A stretch of DNA of 18,724 bases from NCBI GenBank assembly GCA_934155625.1, contig CAKPHD010000033.1:1-18724 (forward strand). The letters run 5' to 3'. The DNA is from an uncultured Clostridia bacterium (GTDB lineage: Bacteria > Bacillota > Clostridia > TANB77 > CAG-508). The notes beneath the pieces were generated by a model. The model was given only the letters and a program-made list of their open reading frames with translations, was not told the origin of the DNA and made no database searches. This document shows, in pieces, positions 8,066 to 14,990 of this stretch; position 1 is the stretch's first letter; every line of letters begins with the position of its first letter. A program made the position numbers and the translations under genes.

Positions 8066-9172
8066 CTATTTTTTAGTTAGTATAAATCCTGTAGATATAA
8101 ATCTTGTTCTATGTGCTCCAGAACTATCTACTGGGTCATTTATTATTTTTCCATTTACAACCATTGCACTTGATGTTCCTCCATCAAGATTTGTTGCATT
8201 ATATGCTCCATAATTTTGCATTATCTCAATTAAGTCATTCATATCTGCTCCTGGTTCTTTTATTGTTCTTCCGTCTATTACTAAGAATAATACAATTCCG
8301 TCTTTTCTTTGTCCTATTGCTGTACGTGGTGCTGTTCCCCATCCACCATTTCCAAGTACTTTTGATGCTTTACCATTTACTATTAAGAATGGTCCGAATG
8401 TTACACCATCTCTTATTTTCATGTCTTGTGCTTGTTTAACTGTCATTTTTCCTAATACAAGTTTATTATCTTGTGTAAATCCTATTAGTCCACCTGATCC
8501 ATTCCATGTTTTTGATGTTACTAGTTTTCCTCCTGAAAATGTTATTCCTAGCGGATTAGCACCATTACTATTATAGTTAGGATCTTCAAATCCCCCACCA
8601 TTTATTGCTATTAATGCATCATTATCTTTTGCCATTTGTGTTAAATATTGTCCACTTGTTCCTAGTTTCTTAGTATATACTGTTTTTATTCTTGATGGAT
8701 CATATATTGCTGCTAAATATCCACTATATCCTTTTCCTTTTATTTCTATAATTTTATAGTCATCATTATTAGGATCTTTTTCTAATATTGCTTTTTCATA
8801 TTCATTTGCATATTCTTTTTCTTCTGTTGTTGTATTTATTACTATTGTATTGGTATTTGTTATTTCATCTACTTCACTTACTTTGTTTTTTGCTAGTACT
8901 TGATTTATTGTGTCATCATCATAAAACCATGTTGCTAAATATTGGTGTGTCATTGTTGTCATTGCTGTTGTTATTAGCCAATCTCTAAATCCAGAATATG
9001 GTCCATATAGTAAGAAGCCACCTGAACCAACTCCAAGTATTGCTAATATTATTAAGACTAGCCATATTTTTTTCCAGTTTTTCTTTTTCTTCTTCTTTTT
9101 CCCTTCATTTTTTAATGCTTTTGGTATTTCATCTATTTCATCTATTTCATCAAAATCTTTATTTTTTTTCAT
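8066..9172 (-). CDS. Membrane-anchored phosphodiester glycosidase (NAGPA/DUF2233 family)
   Basis: A 368-aa protein with a short acidic then Lys-rich cytoplasmic start (residues 1-35), one membrane helix (about 36-57, WLVLIILAILGVGSGGFLLY) and an extracellular domain. The domain carries the blocks ALIAINGGGF, TAPRTAIGQRKDG and NLDGGTSSAMVV, typical of the phosphodiester glycosidase family named after human NAGPA (uncovering enzyme). Bacterial members are thought to act on exopolysaccharide or cell-wall glycans; the substrate here is unknown. The open frame can start with TTG at 9199, and an ATG at 9181 abuts GAAAGG directly. The ATG at 9170-9172 has that same site nine bases upstream and is the best choice. 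A good promoter lies about 70 nt upstream. It is the first gene of the operon with cmk and the HD gene, 12 nt before cmk. Confidence 0.9.
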   Translation of the reverse strand: MKKNKDFDEIDEIDEIPKALKNEGKKKKKKKNWKKIWLVLIILAILGVGSGGFLLYGPYSGFRDWLITTAMTTMTHQYLATWFYDDDTINQVLAKNKVSEVDEITNTNTIVINTTTEEKEYANEYEKAILEKDPNNDDYKIIEIKGKGYSGYLAAIYDPSRIKTVYTKKLGTSGQYLTQMAKDNDALIAINGGGFEDPNYNSNGANPLGITFSGGKLVTSKTWNGSGGLIGFTQDNKLVLGKMTVKQAQDMKIRDGVTFGPFLIVNGKASKVLGNGGWGTAPRTAIGQRKDGIVLFLVIDGRTIKEPGADMNDLIEIMQNYGAYNATNLDGGTSSAMVVNGKIINDPVDSSGAHRTRFISTGFILTKK

Positions 9173-9239
9173 TTTTTTCATCCTTTCAATGTATATCAAA
9201 TTAATACAATATTAACCTTTATCTTTCAATATCTTGTTT

Positions 9240-9268
9240 ATTATAACAATTTTTTTTATTAATGGCAA
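9240..9268 (-). promoter_or_regulatory. Sigma-A promoter of the glycosidase-cmk-HD operon
   Basis: TTGCCA, 17-nt spacer, TATAAT with a TG extension (TGTTATAAT) on the minus strand. The implied leader is about 60 nt. Confidence 0.78.
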
Positions 9269-9289
9269 CACATATCTTAAATTTTTTTC

Positions 9290-9372
9290 TTGTAATTTTT
9301 GTAAATGCCTTCTTTCCGTAAGTATTCTATATTTCGTTGGATTTTCTACCCCAAGAGAACTTTCCTACTAAA
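9290..9372. other. Unexplained intergenic block between sigH terminator and glycosidase promoter
   Basis: The block is markedly less AT-rich than the surrounding spacer. On the minus strand a frame runs open from after TAGTAG (about 9362) for some 58 codons and reads like protein (GVENPTKYRILTERRHLQKL). It has no usable start codon before the operon promoter. On the plus strand a frame starting at 9305 reads MPSFRKYSIFRWIFYPKRT but then runs antisense through the end of sigH. It could be a gene remnant or a conserved non-coding element; I cannot decide. Confidence 0.35.
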
Positions 9373-9397
9373 TAAAAAAAGAGCTATTTTTAGCTCT
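9373..9397 (-). terminator. Intrinsic terminator of sigH
   Basis: On the minus strand AGAGCTA, loop AAAA, TAGCTCT, then seven T. It lies about 30 nt after the sigH stop. Confidence 0.85.
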
Positions 9398-9427
9398 CAT
9401 TGTATCGTGAGTACTTTAATATCTCTT

Positions 9428-10069
9428 TTATTTTATATTTTCTCTTATTTTATTAGCCTTTTTTCTAATTCGTTGGATTGCTGTATCTACTGATTTGATT
9501 TTAGCATTTAATTTTACTGCAATATCTGCATAAGATTTTCCTTTTTCATATTCGTGTAAAACTTGTAGTTCAAATTCACTTAATGCTTCTTTTATTTTAT
9601 TTTCCATACTTTCAAAGTATTCTCTTTCGGCAATTATATCAGATGGGTCGTCTAATGCTTTGATGTCAAAAACATCTATCTTGTCTACATCTTCATTATC
9701 ATCATAGGCTGCCGCATTTAAAGAGACTGACGAATTTAATGGTATATGTTTTTGTCTATTTGAGTTTTTTACAGCTGTTATTAATTGCCTTTCTATACAC
9801 ATATTTGCAAATGTTTTAAATGAATTTTGTTTTTCCATATTAAAAGATTTTACTGCTTTATATAGCCCTATCATTCCTTCTTGAACTATATCTTCTTTTT
9901 CGGCTCCTATCATAAAAAATTTATTTGCCTTCATATTTACAATATCATTATATCTTTCTATTAAACAATTTAGTGCCATGTTGTCATCATTTTTTATATT
10001 TTCTATTAATTTTTCGTCTGTCATTTGTGTATATTCATTTTCATTAATTGAAAACATATTTTTTTCCAT
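9428..10069 (-). CDS. sigH: RNA polymerase sigma factor SigH (Spo0H type)
   Basis: A sigma-70 family factor of 213 aa, the length of Bacillus SigH (about 218), which directs transition-phase and early sporulation genes. Region 2 is visible as EDIVQEGMIGLYKAVKSFN (about residues 60-78) and AFANMCIERQ-like FKTFANMCIERQLITAVK. The linker has the hallmark RQKHIPLNSSVSL. Region 4 has a helix-turn-helix in SYADIAVKLNAKIKSVDTAIQRIRKKA (about 178-204). AGGAGGA lies 11 nt before the ATG, slightly far; an internal ATG four codons on is possible. It has its own consensus promoter and terminator, so it is transcribed alone. The usual sigH surroundings (rlmB/yacP upstream, rpmG-secE-nusG downstream) are absent. 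Its presence suggests sporulation ability or descent from sporulators. Confidence 0.92.
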   Translation of the reverse strand: MEKNMFSINENEYTQMTDEKLIENIKNDDNMALNCLIERYNDIVNMKANKFFMIGAEKEDIVQEGMIGLYKAVKSFNMEKQNSFKTFANMCIERQLITAVKNSNRQKHIPLNSSVSLNAAAYDDNEDVDKIDVFDIKALDDPSDIIAEREYFESMENKIKEALSEFELQVLHEYEKGKSYADIAVKLNAKIKSVDTAIQRIRKKANKIRENIK

Positions 10070-10103
10070 TATGTATTTTGTCCTCCTAATATTTTATACT
10101 GAC

Positions 10104-10132
10104 ATTATATACTGAAATTACCCATAAGTCAA
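10104..10132 (-). promoter_or_regulatory. Sigma-A promoter of sigH
   Basis: TTGACT, 17-nt spacer, TATAAT on the minus strand, between murI and sigH. Confidence 0.82.
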
Positions 10133-10160
10133 TGTTTTTAGCCTCTTTTATTTTTTTATT

Positions 10161-10946
10161 TTATTCTAGTGAATCAATTTTTATATTAACATTCATTATA
10201 TTTTTTACAATGTCCTTAAATTCCTCTTCTGGTTTTGTTAAATAGATTTTTTCATCTTTAAATTCAGACTTGTTTTCTAATTTATTATCCTTTAAATAAC
10301 TTTTTATATAATTTGCAACCATTATTCCTGTATTTATCAACTCAACCTCATATCCTAACTCTTCTTTTATTATCTTTTCATATATAGGATAATGTGTACA
10401 TCCAAGTATTATATGTTCTATGTGTTTTTTCTTAAATCCTTTCATATATTCTTTTATCACAGCTCGTCCTTCTTTGCTTTGCGCACGGCCCTCTTCAGCT
10501 ATTGTTGCTAGCATTGGACAAGCTTTATTTATTACATTAATACCATTTATTGCTTCTTTTAGCTTTTTCTCCCATTGTCCACTTCTAATTGTTCCTTCAG
10601 TTGCTATAACACCAATTTCTTTATATTCTTTTTCTTTGATATATTCCACTGTAGGTTCTATAATACCTATTATCGGAATATTAAATTTACTTTTTAATAC
10701 ATCGATTGCTTGACTTGTTGCTGTTCCACATGCTACTACTACAAGCTTTGAGTCTTTTTTTATTAATCTTTCTACATTGTGAATAGAATATTCTATTATT
10801 TCTTCCTTACTCTTATTTCCATATGGAAAGTTATAAGTATCTCCTAAATATATAATATTTTCATTAGGAAGAAGTTTTCGTACTTCTTTAAATACTGTTA
10901 ATCCTCCAACTCCAGAGTCAAATATTCCTATGTTTTTGCTATCCAT
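10161..10946 (-). CDS. murI: Glutamate racemase
   Basis: The product converts L-glutamate to D-glutamate for peptidoglycan, without cofactor, by a two-cysteine mechanism. It is 261 aa, normal length. IGIFDSGVGGLTV gives the proton-relay Asp (D10) and phosphate-binding glycines; LGDTYNFPYGNKS is the next block. The catalytic cysteines are C73 (VVACGTATS) and C183 (LGCTHYP). The first block usually reads ACNTA; here the Asn is Gly, a variant worth noting but seen beside an intact Cys. The start ATG has GGAAGGAAA about 6-8 nt upstream. sigH follows after 91 nt with its own promoter, so the two are probably separate units. The upstream region has a TATAAT-like -10 but no convincing -35. Confidence 0.95.
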   Translation of the reverse strand: MDSKNIGIFDSGVGGLTVFKEVRKLLPNENIIYLGDTYNFPYGNKSKEEIIEYSIHNVERLIKKDSKLVVVACGTATSQAIDVLKSKFNIPIIGIIEPTVEYIKEKEYKEIGVIATEGTIRSGQWEKKLKEAINGINVINKACPMLATIAEEGRAQSKEGRAVIKEYMKGFKKKHIEHIILGCTHYPIYEKIIKEELGYEVELINTGIMVANYIKSYLKDNKLENKSEFKDEKIYLTKPEEEFKDIVKNIMNVNIKIDSLE

Positions 10947-11050
10947 TTTTATTTCCTTCCTTATATATTAATCTTAAAGCATATTAAATTATATACCAAA
11001 AATTCCAAAAACGCTATAATTATTTTTAAGTTTTTATCTAAATTGCTACT

Positions 11051-11085
11051 AATCTTATATAATTAACTGCTAATTATATAAGATT
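11051..11085. repeat. Perfect 15-bp inverted repeat with 5-nt loop
   Basis: AATCTTATATAATTA, loop ACTGC, TAATTATATAAGATT. It lies between the divergent murI and Cys-rich protein genes, about 100-120 nt from each. No T-run follows on either strand, so it is not a normal terminator. It could be an operator, an RNA hairpin in a long leader, or a small element remnant. The rest of 10947-11202 is AT-rich and holds no gene that I can see. Confidence 0.6.
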
Positions 11086-11202
11086 TAGGAACTTAATAAT
11101 ATATTTATTTACAAGTTATGAATAGCAACATGTAGCAAATATATTTTTTTTTCATATTATATATTAATCTTGGCATAAGCCAATAAGAAAGGAAGTTGTA
11201 AT

Positions 11203-11643
11203 ATGGAAATAAATGAAAACAAACCTGAGCCAATGCATCCTTTTGTTGATATTGATGGATTTATTGCAGATGGCAAACAATTTGATTTAGATATAGTTTT
11301 AGCAAATGATCATAGAGATGTTATTTACGGAGTAGTAAGAGATTGCTTTAAAGAGCCAGTAAGAGATGCTGTTGTAAAATTAGTAGAAGTTGAGTTTAAG
11401 TTTGGCAAAAAAGAATTAAAACCAGTTTCTCACACATTCACAGATGATGAAGGAGAATTTGTTTTTGGTCCACTTTGCCCTGGAAAAAAATATGCTATAC
11501 AAATATGGAAAGACGATGTAAAACACATAAAAGTTTGTGCAAAATGTCATCATGAAGGAAAATGTCTAAAAGGTATTAAACTTGATTGTGATGATTTTCA
11601 TCCATGTGATAAACCATGTGACAAATGCGATTGTACTGACTAA
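11203..11643 (+). CDS. Cys-rich protein with carboxypeptidase-regulatory-like domain
   Basis: A 146-aa protein with no signal peptide or membrane helix. The centre (about residues 40-105) fits the carboxypeptidase regulatory-like/Cna-B type beta-sandwich: YGVVRDCFKEPVRDAVVKLVEV, then HTFTDDEGEFVFGPLCPGKKYAI. The C-terminal 40 residues are Cys/His/Asp-rich (CAKCHHEGKC, CDKPCDKCDC) and could bind metal or form disulfide cross-links. AAAGGAAG lies 7 nt before the ATG. The function is not known. Similar small regulatory-like proteins occur in Clostridia, and a spore or cell-surface role is possible. The leader contains CATATTATA (11155-11163), which resembles a mother-cell sigma E/K -10, but I find no matching -35. 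It stands alone on the plus strand and converges on the small membrane protein gene. Confidence 0.82.
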   Translation: MEINENKPEPMHPFVDIDGFIADGKQFDLDIVLANDHRDVIYGVVRDCFKEPVRDAVVKLVEVEFKFGKKELKPVSHTFTDDEGEFVFGPLCPGKKYAIQIWKDDVKHIKVCAKCHHEGKCLKGIKLDCDDFHPCDKPCDKCDCTD

Positions 11644-11648
11644 TGGCC

Positions 11649-11685
11649 AAAAAAGTTGTCAAAAGATTTACTACTTTTGACAACT
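11649..11685 (-). terminator. Intrinsic terminator after the small membrane protein and TauE genes
   Basis: On the minus strand AGTTGTCAAAAG, loop TAGTAAAT, CTTTTGACAACT, then six T: a 12-bp perfect stem. On the plus strand no T-run follows, so it mainly serves the minus-strand operon. Confidence 0.88.
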
Positions 11686-11689
11686 CGTC

Positions 11690-11827
11690 TTACATTATTC
11701 CCATTCTTTTTGCTAATTTTTTTCCTTTTTTGGTTATCTTTTTGGTGGTCATTTCATTTTCATTCCACATCATAATTACCCCTGTAGTAATTAAACCTCC
11801 TATCATCATTCCTTTAACAAACTTCAT
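11690..11827 (-). CDS. Small membrane protein, 45 aa
   Basis: The translation starts MKFVKGMMIGGLITTGVIMM and ends KKGKKLAKRMGIM. The first ~20 residues form a Gly- and Met-rich hydrophobic segment, likely a single membrane helix; the remainder is strongly basic (about 11 Lys/Arg), so the C-terminus should face the cytoplasm. GAGGAAG sits 5 nt before the ATG, and a strong terminator starts 5 nt after the stop. These two signals make it a real gene despite its size. It lies 22 nt downstream of the second TauE-like gene and probably belongs to the same transcript. Its layout resembles short YtxH-like or other small Firmicutes membrane proteins, but I cannot assign a function. Confidence 0.75.
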   Translation of the reverse strand: MKFVKGMMIGGLITTGVIMMWNENEMTTKKITKKGKKLAKRMGIM

Positions 11828-11849
11828 TTCTACTTCCTCACTTTCTTAA

Positions 11850-12245
11850 TCAATTTAAACTATTTTTATTATTTCTTTTTTTGTATTGTTTATACTCTTT
11901 CAATAAGGTATATATTTCATGAATAGCAATTATTACCAAAAAAATCCCAAACATTTTTTTAAGTTTTAATACATCTGTATTTATAGAAATTATCGCTCCT
12001 ATTATTGCTCCTATACTTCCTCCAATAGATGTCAGAATTGCTAAGTTTATATCAATATTTTTATTTTTGTAATTAACAAATATTGCAGCAATAGCTGTTG
12101 GTATAAAGTATATTAAATTAGTTGCTTGTGCTAAATGTTGTTCCATATTTAAAAATGTAGTTAATAAAAATATTAGTATTGTGCCTCCACCCATTCCAAT
12201 TCCACTAAATATCCCTGAAACTGTACCTATCAATATTTGTAACAT
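11850..12245 (-). CDS. TauE/SafE-type transporter half-protein (second half, 131 aa)
   Basis: A hydrophobic protein of 131 aa with about four membrane helices and a basic tail (KEYKQYKKRNNKNS). The family signature GIFSGIGMGGGTILIFLL lies in the first helix, and SIGGSIGAIIGAII in the third. TauE/SafE proteins are usually single chains of about 250 aa with two homologous halves, annotated as exporters of sulfite, sulfoacetate or related anions. Here this half is encoded separately, 11 nt downstream of the other half. It has its own ATG and ribosome binding site (AAGGAGATATT), so this is not a simple frameshift. The two products may form a heterodimer. The substrate is unknown. Confidence 0.82.
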   Translation of the reverse strand: MLQILIGTVSGIFSGIGMGGGTILIFLLTTFLNMEQHLAQATNLIYFIPTAIAAIFVNYKNKNIDINLAILTSIGGSIGAIIGAIISINTDVLKLKKMFGIFLVIIAIHEIYTLLKEYKQYKKRNNKNSLN

Positions 12246-12256
12246 AATATCTCCTT

Positions 12257-12607
12257 TTACAAAAATAATATTCTAATTGAATAATACATTAAAAACATAA
12301 CAAATATTATTTTTAATATATAATCTGGTATCTTTCTTAATATCTTTGCCCCTAAATATCCTCCTATTATTCCACCTATTGCGCATAATATTCCTATTTT
12401 CCAATCTATGTATTTATTTTTAGAATAAAACACACTACTAATAATAACCATTACTAACATGCAACTTAATGATGTTCCTCTAGCTTTTTTGGGGTCTAAT
12501 TTTAACATATAAATAAATGCAGGTACAAGTATTAACCCTCCTCCAGTTCCAAATAATCCACATATAATTCCTGCTACTATTCCTAATCCTATTTTCTTTA
12601 CAAGCAT
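12257..12607 (-). CDS. TauE/SafE-type transporter half-protein (first half, 116 aa)
   Basis: A 116-aa membrane protein with about four helices. GIVAGIICGLFGTGGGLILV is the family's glycine-rich first helix; PKKARGTSL follows the second helix as in full-length family members; GIIGGYLGAKI is in the third. It ends after the fourth helix. The next gene encodes a matching second half, so together they equal one normal TauE/SafE protein. GAGGAGATATCA gives a good ribosome binding site. A terminator-like hairpin ends only about 24 nt upstream of the ATG, leaving no room for an ordinary promoter after it. Expression therefore depends on read-through or on a promoter upstream of the hairpin. Confidence 0.83.
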   Translation of the reverse strand: MLVKKIGLGIVAGIICGLFGTGGGLILVPAFIYMLKLDPKKARGTSLSCMLVMVIISSVFYSKNKYIDWKIGILCAIGGIIGGYLGAKILRKIPDYILKIIFVMFLMYYSIRILFL

Positions 12608-12619
12608 TGATATCTCCTC

Positions 12620-12659
12620 AAAATAAAAATAAAGTTGGTATTAAATACATACCAACTTT
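12620..12659 (-). terminator. Hairpin with U-rich tail upstream of the TauE pair
   Basis: On the minus strand AAAGTTGGTAT, loop GTATTTA, ATACCAACTTT, followed by ATTTTTATTTT. On the plus strand the same stem is followed by ATTTTTT. It should end the transcript of the broken membrane-protein gene, but it also forms the leader of the TauE pair and might act as an attenuator there. Confidence 0.75.
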
Positions 12660-12681
12660 ATTTTTTCCATTTTTTTATATT

Positions 12682-13107
12682 CTATTCTCTAGTCTCTATG
12701 CTATTATCTGCTTTTAGATATTGATTTTGAGTAATTCTATCCATATAGTATTGCTCAAAACTATTATAAATTTTTTGCAAATTGTCTTCATCTTTATTAT
12801 AAAATTCTTCAATTCCTACATAAGTATCTGGATTCAAAGTATATTCTATTATACTATCATTACTATTTGCAAATATTTTTTCTATTGTAACTTCTGTATA
12901 CTGACTTGCTGATTCTTCTATATTTCCAATTCCTGCTATTGTATTATTTGACTTTTTATCTACAAGTGCATATATACTATCAATTGCTCCTGCAGGAACC
13001 CAATAATCATTTTCTTCCATATCGCCTTCTCTAATAGCCATTACGTTTTCTCTATATGTTACCTCTCCATTTTCAGCAACTCTTCCTATAATGTTTCCTT
13101 CTCCCAT
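12682..13107 (-). pseudogene. C-terminal part of a frame-broken membrane-anchored protein
   Basis: This frame reads MGEGNIIGRVAENGEVTYRE and on to 141 residues, acidic and soluble-looking. Its ATG lacks a ribosome binding site. The same frame is open upstream of that ATG to a TAG at 13144-13146 (LQKDMGEG...). It overlaps the upstream frame (13073-13600) by 35 nt with a one-base offset. The simplest reading is that both were one protein of about 300 aa, broken by a single-base indel between 13073 and 13143, possibly a sequencing or assembly error. No domain is recognised. Independent translation by coupling is possible but less likely without a Shine-Dalgarno. Confidence 0.6.
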
Positions 13108-13600
13108 ATCTTTTTGTAATATTATTCCGCAAATCAGTTTTATCTATTTTATTTTCTTCATCTAGTTTGGAATTATATTTTTCTAGTATTTCGTCTATTA
13201 TTTTTTCATCTTTTGCTTCTTCAGTTTGATCTACTTTTATTTTCTCTCTAAACTCTGAATTCAAATTTTTATTATTACCATTATTTTCTGTCACTTTTAT
13301 ATTGTCTTCTTTAATGTCATCTCCACTTGTCAATAATGCTTGCCCTCCACCAATAGTTATACCAAGAGCTCCTAAAATCGCAATTATTCTATTTCTCCAT
13401 TTTATTCTTTGTTTTTTGTTTTTTTGCTTTTTTTCTTTTTTCTCTTTTTCTTTTTTTTCAACAAAGTTTTCAGCATCATTAAATACTTTAATAATTTCTT
13501 CGTTTTTTACTTTTTTTCCTCTTTTTTGTTCCATAATATCAAGCTTTTTATTGGCTATTCTATTTATTCTTTCTTCTATTTTATTTTCTTTTGAATTCAT
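13073..13600 (-). pseudogene. N-terminal part of a frame-broken membrane-anchored protein
   Basis: The frame is 175 codons. Residues 1-70 are cytoplasmic and highly charged, with a Lys/Glu run (KKEKEKKEKKQKNKKQRIKW). One membrane helix follows at about 71-92 (IIAILGALGITIGGGQALLT), then an acidic outer region. The last ~20 residues (NNITKRYGRRKHYRKSC) are basic and unlike the rest, as expected for a read-through in the wrong frame. AGGAGAG lies 6 nt before the ATG. The continuation is in the frame at 12682-13107. The one-base offset is +1, and no known slippery motif is present. Its function is unknown; the topology resembles anti-sigma or other single-pass sensor proteins, but there is no direct evidence. 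Confidence 0.65.
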
Positions 13601-13669
13601 ATCTCTCTCCTAATTTCTTATCTAAGAACATATATTTCATTTAATTTGTTCTCTACTTATTCTAAAAAT

Positions 13670-13698
13670 ATTTTAACATAAAATATTTTTATTGTAAA
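13670..13698 (-). promoter_or_regulatory. Candidate promoter of the broken membrane-protein gene
   Basis: TTTACA, 17-nt spacer, TAAAAT with TG extension on the minus strand. The -35 overlaps the last codons of rarA. An AT-only 12-bp inverted repeat (13665-13691) overlaps the site. Confidence 0.5.
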
Positions 13699-14936
13699 TC
13701 AATATTTTCATCTTTTATAAAATATTTTGTTCCTAGCATTTTATCTGGTAAATATTGCTGTTCTACCCAATGTCCCGGATAGTCATGTGGATATTTATAG
13801 CCCTCATTGTAACCTAATTCTCTCATTTTTTCTATTGGTGCATTTCTTATATGCATTGGAATTTCTCCAGTATCTTGGGTTTTAACGTCTTCTAATGCTT
13901 TATTTATTCCTAAATATGTTGCATTTGATTTCTTACAATTTGCTACATATACTGCCGCTTCTGCCAAAATAATTCTTGCCTCTGGCATCCCAATCATATG
14001 TACTGCTTGCATTGCAGATGTTGCAATTACAAGTGCTTGCGGGTCTGCCAATCCTACATCTTCTGATGCACATATTACTATCCTTCTTGCTAAAAATACT
14101 GGATCTTCTCCACCATTTAGTGCTCTTGCTAAATAAAATAATACTGCATCTGGATCTGATCCTCTCATTGATTTTATAAATGCACTTATATTATCATAAT
14201 GTGTATCTCCATTTTTATCAAATATAGCTTTTCTGTTTTGAATACTATTTTTTATTACTTCATCTGTTATATGTATATATCCATCTGATTCCATGTTTGT
14301 TGTTAATACTGCTATTTCTAATCCATTTAGAGCTGTTCTTACATCTCCATTTGCTATATCAGCTATTTTTCTTAAAGTACTATCTTCTATTTTTACACTA
14401 TATTCTCCAAGTCCCTCTTTACTTGTTAAAGCTCTTTTTAAAATATTATATATATTTTCTTCTGTTAATGGTTCAAGTTTTATTACCATTGACCTTGATA
14501 TTAGAGCTTTATTAACTTCAAAATATGGATTTTCTGTAGTTGCACCTATTAAGATTATTGTTCCATTTTCTACAAATGGTAATAACGCGTCTTGCTGTAA
14601 TTTATTAAATCTATGAATTTCATCAATAAATAAAATGCTTTTTCCTGCTGGATTCATCATAAAATTTTGAGTTTCTTCTACAATTCTTTTTATATCTGAT
14701 ACTCCTGCAGTTACTGCATTTATTTTATAAAATTTATATTTTGTTGTTTCACTTATCACTTTTGCAAGTGATGTTTTACCACATCCTGGAGGGCCGAATA
14801 AAATTATACTTGATAATCTATCTGCTTTTATTGTTCTATATAATAATTTTCCTGGTCCTATTACATGTTCTTGTCCTTCATACTCTTCTAAAGTCTTAGG
14901 CCTCATCCTATATGCTAATGGTTCTGTATTACTCAT
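13689..14936 (-). CDS. rarA: Replication-associated recombination protein A (AAA+ ATPase)
   Basis: RarA/MgsA is an AAA+ ATPase related to clamp-loader subunits and RuvB; it acts at stalled replication forks and binds single-stranded-DNA-binding protein. It is 415 aa, normal for the short Firmicutes form. LAYRMRPKTLEEYEGQEH is the conserved N-terminus. The Walker A is FGPPGCGKTSLAK (about residues 47-59), Walker B LFIDEIHRFNK (102-112), sensor 1 GATTENPYFEVN (131-142) and the arginine-finger region ISRS (146-149). The C-terminal half has the tetramerisation and helical domains ending GHWVEQQYLPD. GGAAGAG lies about 7 nt before the ATG. The promoter is a perfect consensus at the edge of repeat copy 2. 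It diverges from ruvA, another branch-point recombination gene. Confidence 0.96.
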   Translation of the reverse strand: MSNTEPLAYRMRPKTLEEYEGQEHVIGPGKLLYRTIKADRLSSIILFGPPGCGKTSLAKVISETTKYKFYKINAVTAGVSDIKRIVEETQNFMMNPAGKSILFIDEIHRFNKLQQDALLPFVENGTIILIGATTENPYFEVNKALISRSMVIKLEPLTEENIYNILKRALTSKEGLGEYSVKIEDSTLRKIADIANGDVRTALNGLEIAVLTTNMESDGYIHITDEVIKNSIQNRKAIFDKNGDTHYDNISAFIKSMRGSDPDAVLFYLARALNGGEDPVFLARRIVICASEDVGLADPQALVIATSAMQAVHMIGMPEARIILAEAAVYVANCKKSNATYLGINKALEDVKTQDTGEIPMHIRNAPIEKMRELGYNEGYKYPHDYPGHWVEQQYLPDKMLGTKYFIKDENIDLQ

Positions 14937-14961
14937 CTTTCTCTTCCTTTCTGTTTGCTTG

Positions 14962-14990
14962 ATTATAAAACATGCTTAAAAAATTGTCAA
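14962..14990 (-). promoter_or_regulatory. Consensus sigma-A promoter of rarA
   Basis: TTGACA, 17-nt spacer, TATAAT on the minus strand, 25 nt upstream of the ATG. The -35 marks the left edge of the region that is symmetrical with the ruvA promoter on the other side of repeat copy 2. Confidence 0.88.

Noticed and set aside
7728..8213. Plus-strand 161-codon frame across cmk and the glycosidase end
   Set aside because: It is antisense to two well-supported genes and has no ribosome binding site.
9305..9493. Plus-strand 62-codon frame MPSFRKYSIF...
   Set aside because: It has no ribosome binding site, runs through the sigH terminator and antisense into the sigH end. Only its first part looks protein-like; reported instead as an unexplained block.
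11643..11849. Plus-strand 68-codon frame after the Cys-rich gene
   Set aside because: It reads through the terminator stem and is antisense to the 45-aa gene, which has proper start and stop signals.
13073..13146. Programmed ribosomal frameshifting in the broken membrane-protein gene
   Set aside because: The required shift is +1 (or -2), and no heptanucleotide slippery site or stop-codon-driven +1 motif with stimulator is visible. An indel is simpler.
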